Source: Candidatus Pelagibacter communis (GTDB lineage Bacteria; Pseudomonadota; Alphaproteobacteria; Pelagibacterales; Pelagibacteraceae). From it: 64,000 nucleotides of DNA. The position numbers and the translations under genes are program-made. The stretch covers positions 264,836 to 328,835 of the forward strand of contig NZ_LANA01000002.1 of assembly GCF_012932795.1 (NCBI RefSeq), read 5' to 3'. A model generated the notes under the pieces. The model ran no database searches, had not been told where the DNA came from, and was given only the letters and a program-made list of their open reading frames with translations. This document shows positions 61,681 to 64,000 of the stretch, piece by piece (within the stretch, counting starts at the first letter, position 1; each line of letters begins with the position of its first letter).

Positions 61681-62431
61681 TCTTTATAATTTCGATGTTT
61701 TCAAATTGAAGTATGCTTATATCATTATATGATTTTTTTAGAGAATTAATGTTGCTAAAAGGACCTAAGTAAACTCTGTATTTTTTATTATTTATTTTTT
61801 TGATCTTTGCTTTATTCACTAAACTATATGCATTGATTCTATTAAGCATAGATAACGCCGTATTTTTAAAGTAAAAATCAGCAATTTTAATTGAGTATAA
61901 AAATTTCAAATTCTGTTTTTTTTTGACACTTTTTTTGGGTATGTTTAAATCATTGATACTGATCTCATTAACTGGCGCTTTAACAGCTACATTTCTTTCT
62001 TCATCATAAGTTTTTGCTTTTTTAGCAACAAAAATCGAATTACCACGTATTTCTGAAATTTCTACAAACGGTTGGCTTTTATCTAAATCCAACTCATCTG
62101 CTATTCTAATAGATAGCACTGAATTATTAAAGGATGGATATGATGAATTTTTTCCAACAACCCCTATTATTGATTTATCATTTAAAATATTTCTTATTAT
62201 TACCTGTGTGTTAAGTTTTAAATTTTTTTGAAAAATAACCAAACTTCGTTCTTCTATTTTTTTACTTAATATTTTTTTTTTATAAAGATTATCACTATAA
62301 ACTAAGGCAAATCCTTTATTCGAATAAACATTTTCTATAGTTTTATTATGTTTATTGTTAAGTAAATTATTGGTTGTGCAATTCGATAATAATAAAAAAA
62401 TTATTATAGATAAGATATTTTTATAAAGCAT
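61673..62431 (-). CDS. rlpA: RlpA-like lipoprotein with SPOR domain
   Basis: A 252-residue outer-membrane lipoprotein from the ATG at 62431, with lipobox LLLSNC. The middle part is a double-psi beta-barrel relative (TQVIIRNILNDKSIIGVV and LSIRIADELDLDKSQPFVEI). The C-terminal SPOR domain (FLYSIKIADFYF to YLGPFSN) binds denuded glycans at the septum. The catalytic pattern of RlpA transglycosylases is not obvious, so it may be structural. Located between mltB and dacC, as in many proteobacteria. Confidence 0.8.
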   Translation of the reverse strand: MLYKNILSIIIFLLLSNCTTNNLLNNKHNKTIENVYSNKGFALVYSDNLYKKKILSKKIEERSLVIFQKNLKLNTQVIIRNILNDKSIIGVVGKNSSYPSFNNSVLSIRIADELDLDKSQPFVEISEIRGNSIFVAKKAKTYDEERNVAVKAPVNEISINDLNIPKKSVKKKQNLKFLYSIKIADFYFKNTALSMLNRINAYSLVNKAKIKKINNKKYRVYLGPFSNINSLKKSYNDISILQFENIEIIKND

Positions 62432-63422
62432 TTTCAAACTTATTTTTTAGAGTGCATACTGCTAAACCAAATCTTAAAGACCTATTCCATTGAAGAATTT
62501 TTTCATAATTATCAAAAACTATATAAGCTGGCTCTAAATTTTCTGCATCTGGTATAATATCTTTATCTGGTGTTATGATAGCTCCAAATAAATTTTCACT
62601 TATGGAGTATGTTTCATTATCTTTAATATATTGTTTCAAAATTTTAAATTTATTTTTATTGTGTAATTTTTTAGCAGATGTATTCAATAGTTTTTTTGGT
62701 ACATTTTTATTTAATGAAACTTTTATAAAACAAGGTTGATTTTTTTTCCAACCAATTTTATTTATATAGTTGGCTGCTGATGCAAAAGAATCTTTTGTAG
62801 ATTTAAGTTCAATAACATCATCTTTATCATAATCGATTGCATACTTTTCAATTGTTGAAGGCATAAATTGAAAATTACCAAAAGCCCCTGCCCATGATCC
62901 ATATAAAATGTTGTGATCAATTTTATTTCTTTCAACTAGTTGAAGTATAGTAATAAGTTCTTTAGTAAAAAATTTAGATCTTCTTTTATCAAAACTCAAT
63001 GTAGCCAATGAAGATAATATGTCCATTTTACCAACATAAGTTCCAAAATTTGTTTCTATGCCCATCAATGCTAGTAATAAACTTTTTTCTACTGAAAATT
63101 TACTATCGATTGAGTTAATAAAACTCTGATTTGATTTATATAAATCAGTACCCTTTTTAACTTTAAGGCTAGAAGTTCTCTTGGATACATAAGTTTTTGT
63201 ATCTTCATAAAACTCGGGTTGAAAACGATCGTACTTTATAACTTTAGGTAAAAAGACTACATGAGACATTGCTTTATCAAATGTCGTCTCACTAATTTCA
63301 TTTTTTAATGCATATATTTTAAAATTTTTTAACCAATCATCAAATGAAATATCATTTGCAAATAATGAGCTATTATTAAAAAACAAAAATATAAATATAA
63401 AAAAATTTCTAGTTATTTTCAT
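62421..63422 (-). CDS. Lytic murein transglycosylase, MltB family
   Basis: A periplasmic enzyme of 333 residues with an N-terminal signal segment (FFIFIFLFFNNSSLFA). The SLT_2 domain includes LLALMGIETNFGTYVGK with the catalytic Glu, GSWAGAFGNFQFMPST, and AANYINKIGWKK. No lipobox, so soluble. It lacks the C-terminal peptidoglycan-binding domain. Overlaps rlpA by 11 bases. With slt at 8279-10555, it is the second lytic transglycosylase in the window. Confidence 0.9.
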   Translation of the reverse strand: MKITRNFFIFIFLFFNNSSLFANDISFDDWLKNFKIYALKNEISETTFDKAMSHVVFLPKVIKYDRFQPEFYEDTKTYVSKRTSSLKVKKGTDLYKSNQSFINSIDSKFSVEKSLLLALMGIETNFGTYVGKMDILSSLATLSFDKRRSKFFTKELITILQLVERNKIDHNILYGSWAGAFGNFQFMPSTIEKYAIDYDKDDVIELKSTKDSFASAANYINKIGWKKNQPCFIKVSLNKNVPKKLLNTSAKKLHNKNKFKILKQYIKDNETYSISENLFGAIITPDKDIIPDAENLEPAYIVFDNYEKILQWNRSLRFGLAVCTLKNKFENAL

Positions 63423-64000
63423 ATAAATCTTTTAAATAAATAAATACAGCAATCCAGATTAAAATGAAACTTACTAATTTCATGATTGAAAAAGGCTCAT
63501 TATAATAAAAAAAACCCAATATAAATTGAAAAGTCGGTGTTATATAAAATATCATACCTGTTGGACCTAATCCACAGAGCTCAACACCACGTACATATAA
63601 AAATAGTGGTATTACAGTCATTGGCCCAGCCAACAATAATAAAAGCATTAAAGATGGATTTGAAAAAGAAAAATCATTATAACCTTCTTGGTGTATTATA
63701 TAAAATACAGCTAAAGCAAATGGTAAAATAAAAAGACTCTCTATTAAAAGACCTACATCAGTATCAACATTAATTTTTTTTCTTAATAAATTATAAAAGC
63801 CCCAGCTTAGTGCTACTACTAAACCAACCCACGGTATGGACTTCATACTTGTTAAAATTAAAAAGATTATTGAAATTAAAACTAAAATTATAGAAATTTT
63901 TCTTTTTGTATTTAATATTTCTTTAAAAAAAATATTTCCCAATAAAACACTTAAAATTGGCATAATAAAATACCCAAAACTTGCATCAATAATTTGATTA
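63409..64000 (-). CDS. rarD: RarD/EamA-family transporter, N-terminal part missing
   Basis: The reading frame is open to the right edge (upstream residues read NQIIDASFGYFI), so the gene begins outside the window. The visible 196 residues have about six membrane helices and match the RarD family: SFGYFIMPILSVLLGNIFFKE, then PWVGLVVALSWGFYNLLRKK and GPTGMIFYITPTFQFILGFF. Members export small compounds. The end overlaps mltB by 14 bases. Confidence 0.85.
   Translation of the reverse strand, partial: NQIIDASFGYFIMPILSVLLGNIFFKEILNTKRKISIILVLISIIFLILTSMKSIPWVGLVVALSWGFYNLLRKKINVDTDVGLLIESLFILPFALAVFYIIHQEGYNDFSFSNPSLMLLLLLAGPMTVIPLFLYVRGVELCGLGPTGMIFYITPTFQFILGFFYYNEPFSIMKLVSFILIWIAVFIYLKDLYENN

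Overview
The window looks like a SAR11-type marine alphaproteobacterium (Candidatus Pelagibacter or a close relative). The DNA is very AT-rich, and genes abut or overlap almost everywhere. Gene order is alphaproteobacterial (rnc-recO, rpmF-plsX-ihfA, ribD-ribE-ribBA-ribH-nusB-thiL, rplM-rpsI-argC). A methylated-amine pathway is present (four-subunit sarcosine oxidase), and metY sits behind what reads as a tandem SAM-II/SAM-V riboswitch, an arrangement known from SAR11. This placement is inferred from content; no rRNA is present.

Layout. 1-1120: end of a MATE transporter and an exported nuclease. 1164-8118 (minus): soxB-soxD-soxA-soxG, then an amino-acid-type binding protein, one permease and a GNAT protein. 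8187-8278: tRNA-Ser(GCU), abutting a lytic transglycosylase gene. 10598-17935 (plus): one long run dapA-smpB-folK-rsh-pyrE-pdxJ-acpS-lepB-rnc-recO. hemB follows on the minus strand. 19000-26440 (plus): a 2OG-Fe(II) oxygenase, rpiB, glyA, nrdR, the riboflavin genes, nusB and thiL. 26530-31660: H+-pyrophosphatase, bamE (minus), a cytochrome bc1 assembly chaperone, rpmF, plsX, ihfA, a MerR regulator and rpmG. 31663-34457: chorismate mutase, ctaA, metY and its riboswitches. 34539-39730 (plus): rplM, rpsI, argC, a tiny lipoprotein, hom and two transporters.

39731-49205 is the accessory part. It opens with a 522-base stretch lacking protein genes, unusual here, that holds a convincing minus-strand small RNA candidate (extended -10 box, hairpins, GC hairpin plus U run). 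It continues with an alkyltransferase, a GNAT protein, a 58-residue membrane protein, a complete tyrosine recombinase coupled to a glycosyltransferase, and a surface-polysaccharide cluster with a HAD-nucleotidyltransferase fusion, a half-length GDPD-like protein, an RfbC epimerase and a two-domain glycosyltransferase. It ends at a GIY-YIG protein and tRNA-Glu. 49586-64000 (mostly minus) is housekeeping again: recJ, glpX, an SbmA/BacA-like transporter, an NDUFS4-like subunit, tRNA-Pro, nhaA, a glutathione peroxidase, and the run tatD-metG-holB-tmk-dacC-rlpA-mltB-rarD.

Working together, the sox genes feed C1 units and glycine to folate and glyA, metY recycles sulfur under SAM control, and the riboflavin run supplies the flavins the sarcosine oxidase needs. 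Recurrent themes are extreme compaction (convergent genes separated by -8 to +5 bases, divergent start codons that overlap), probable leaderless transcripts with a TGnTATAAT-like box 5-6 bases before the ATG, and trimmed proteins.
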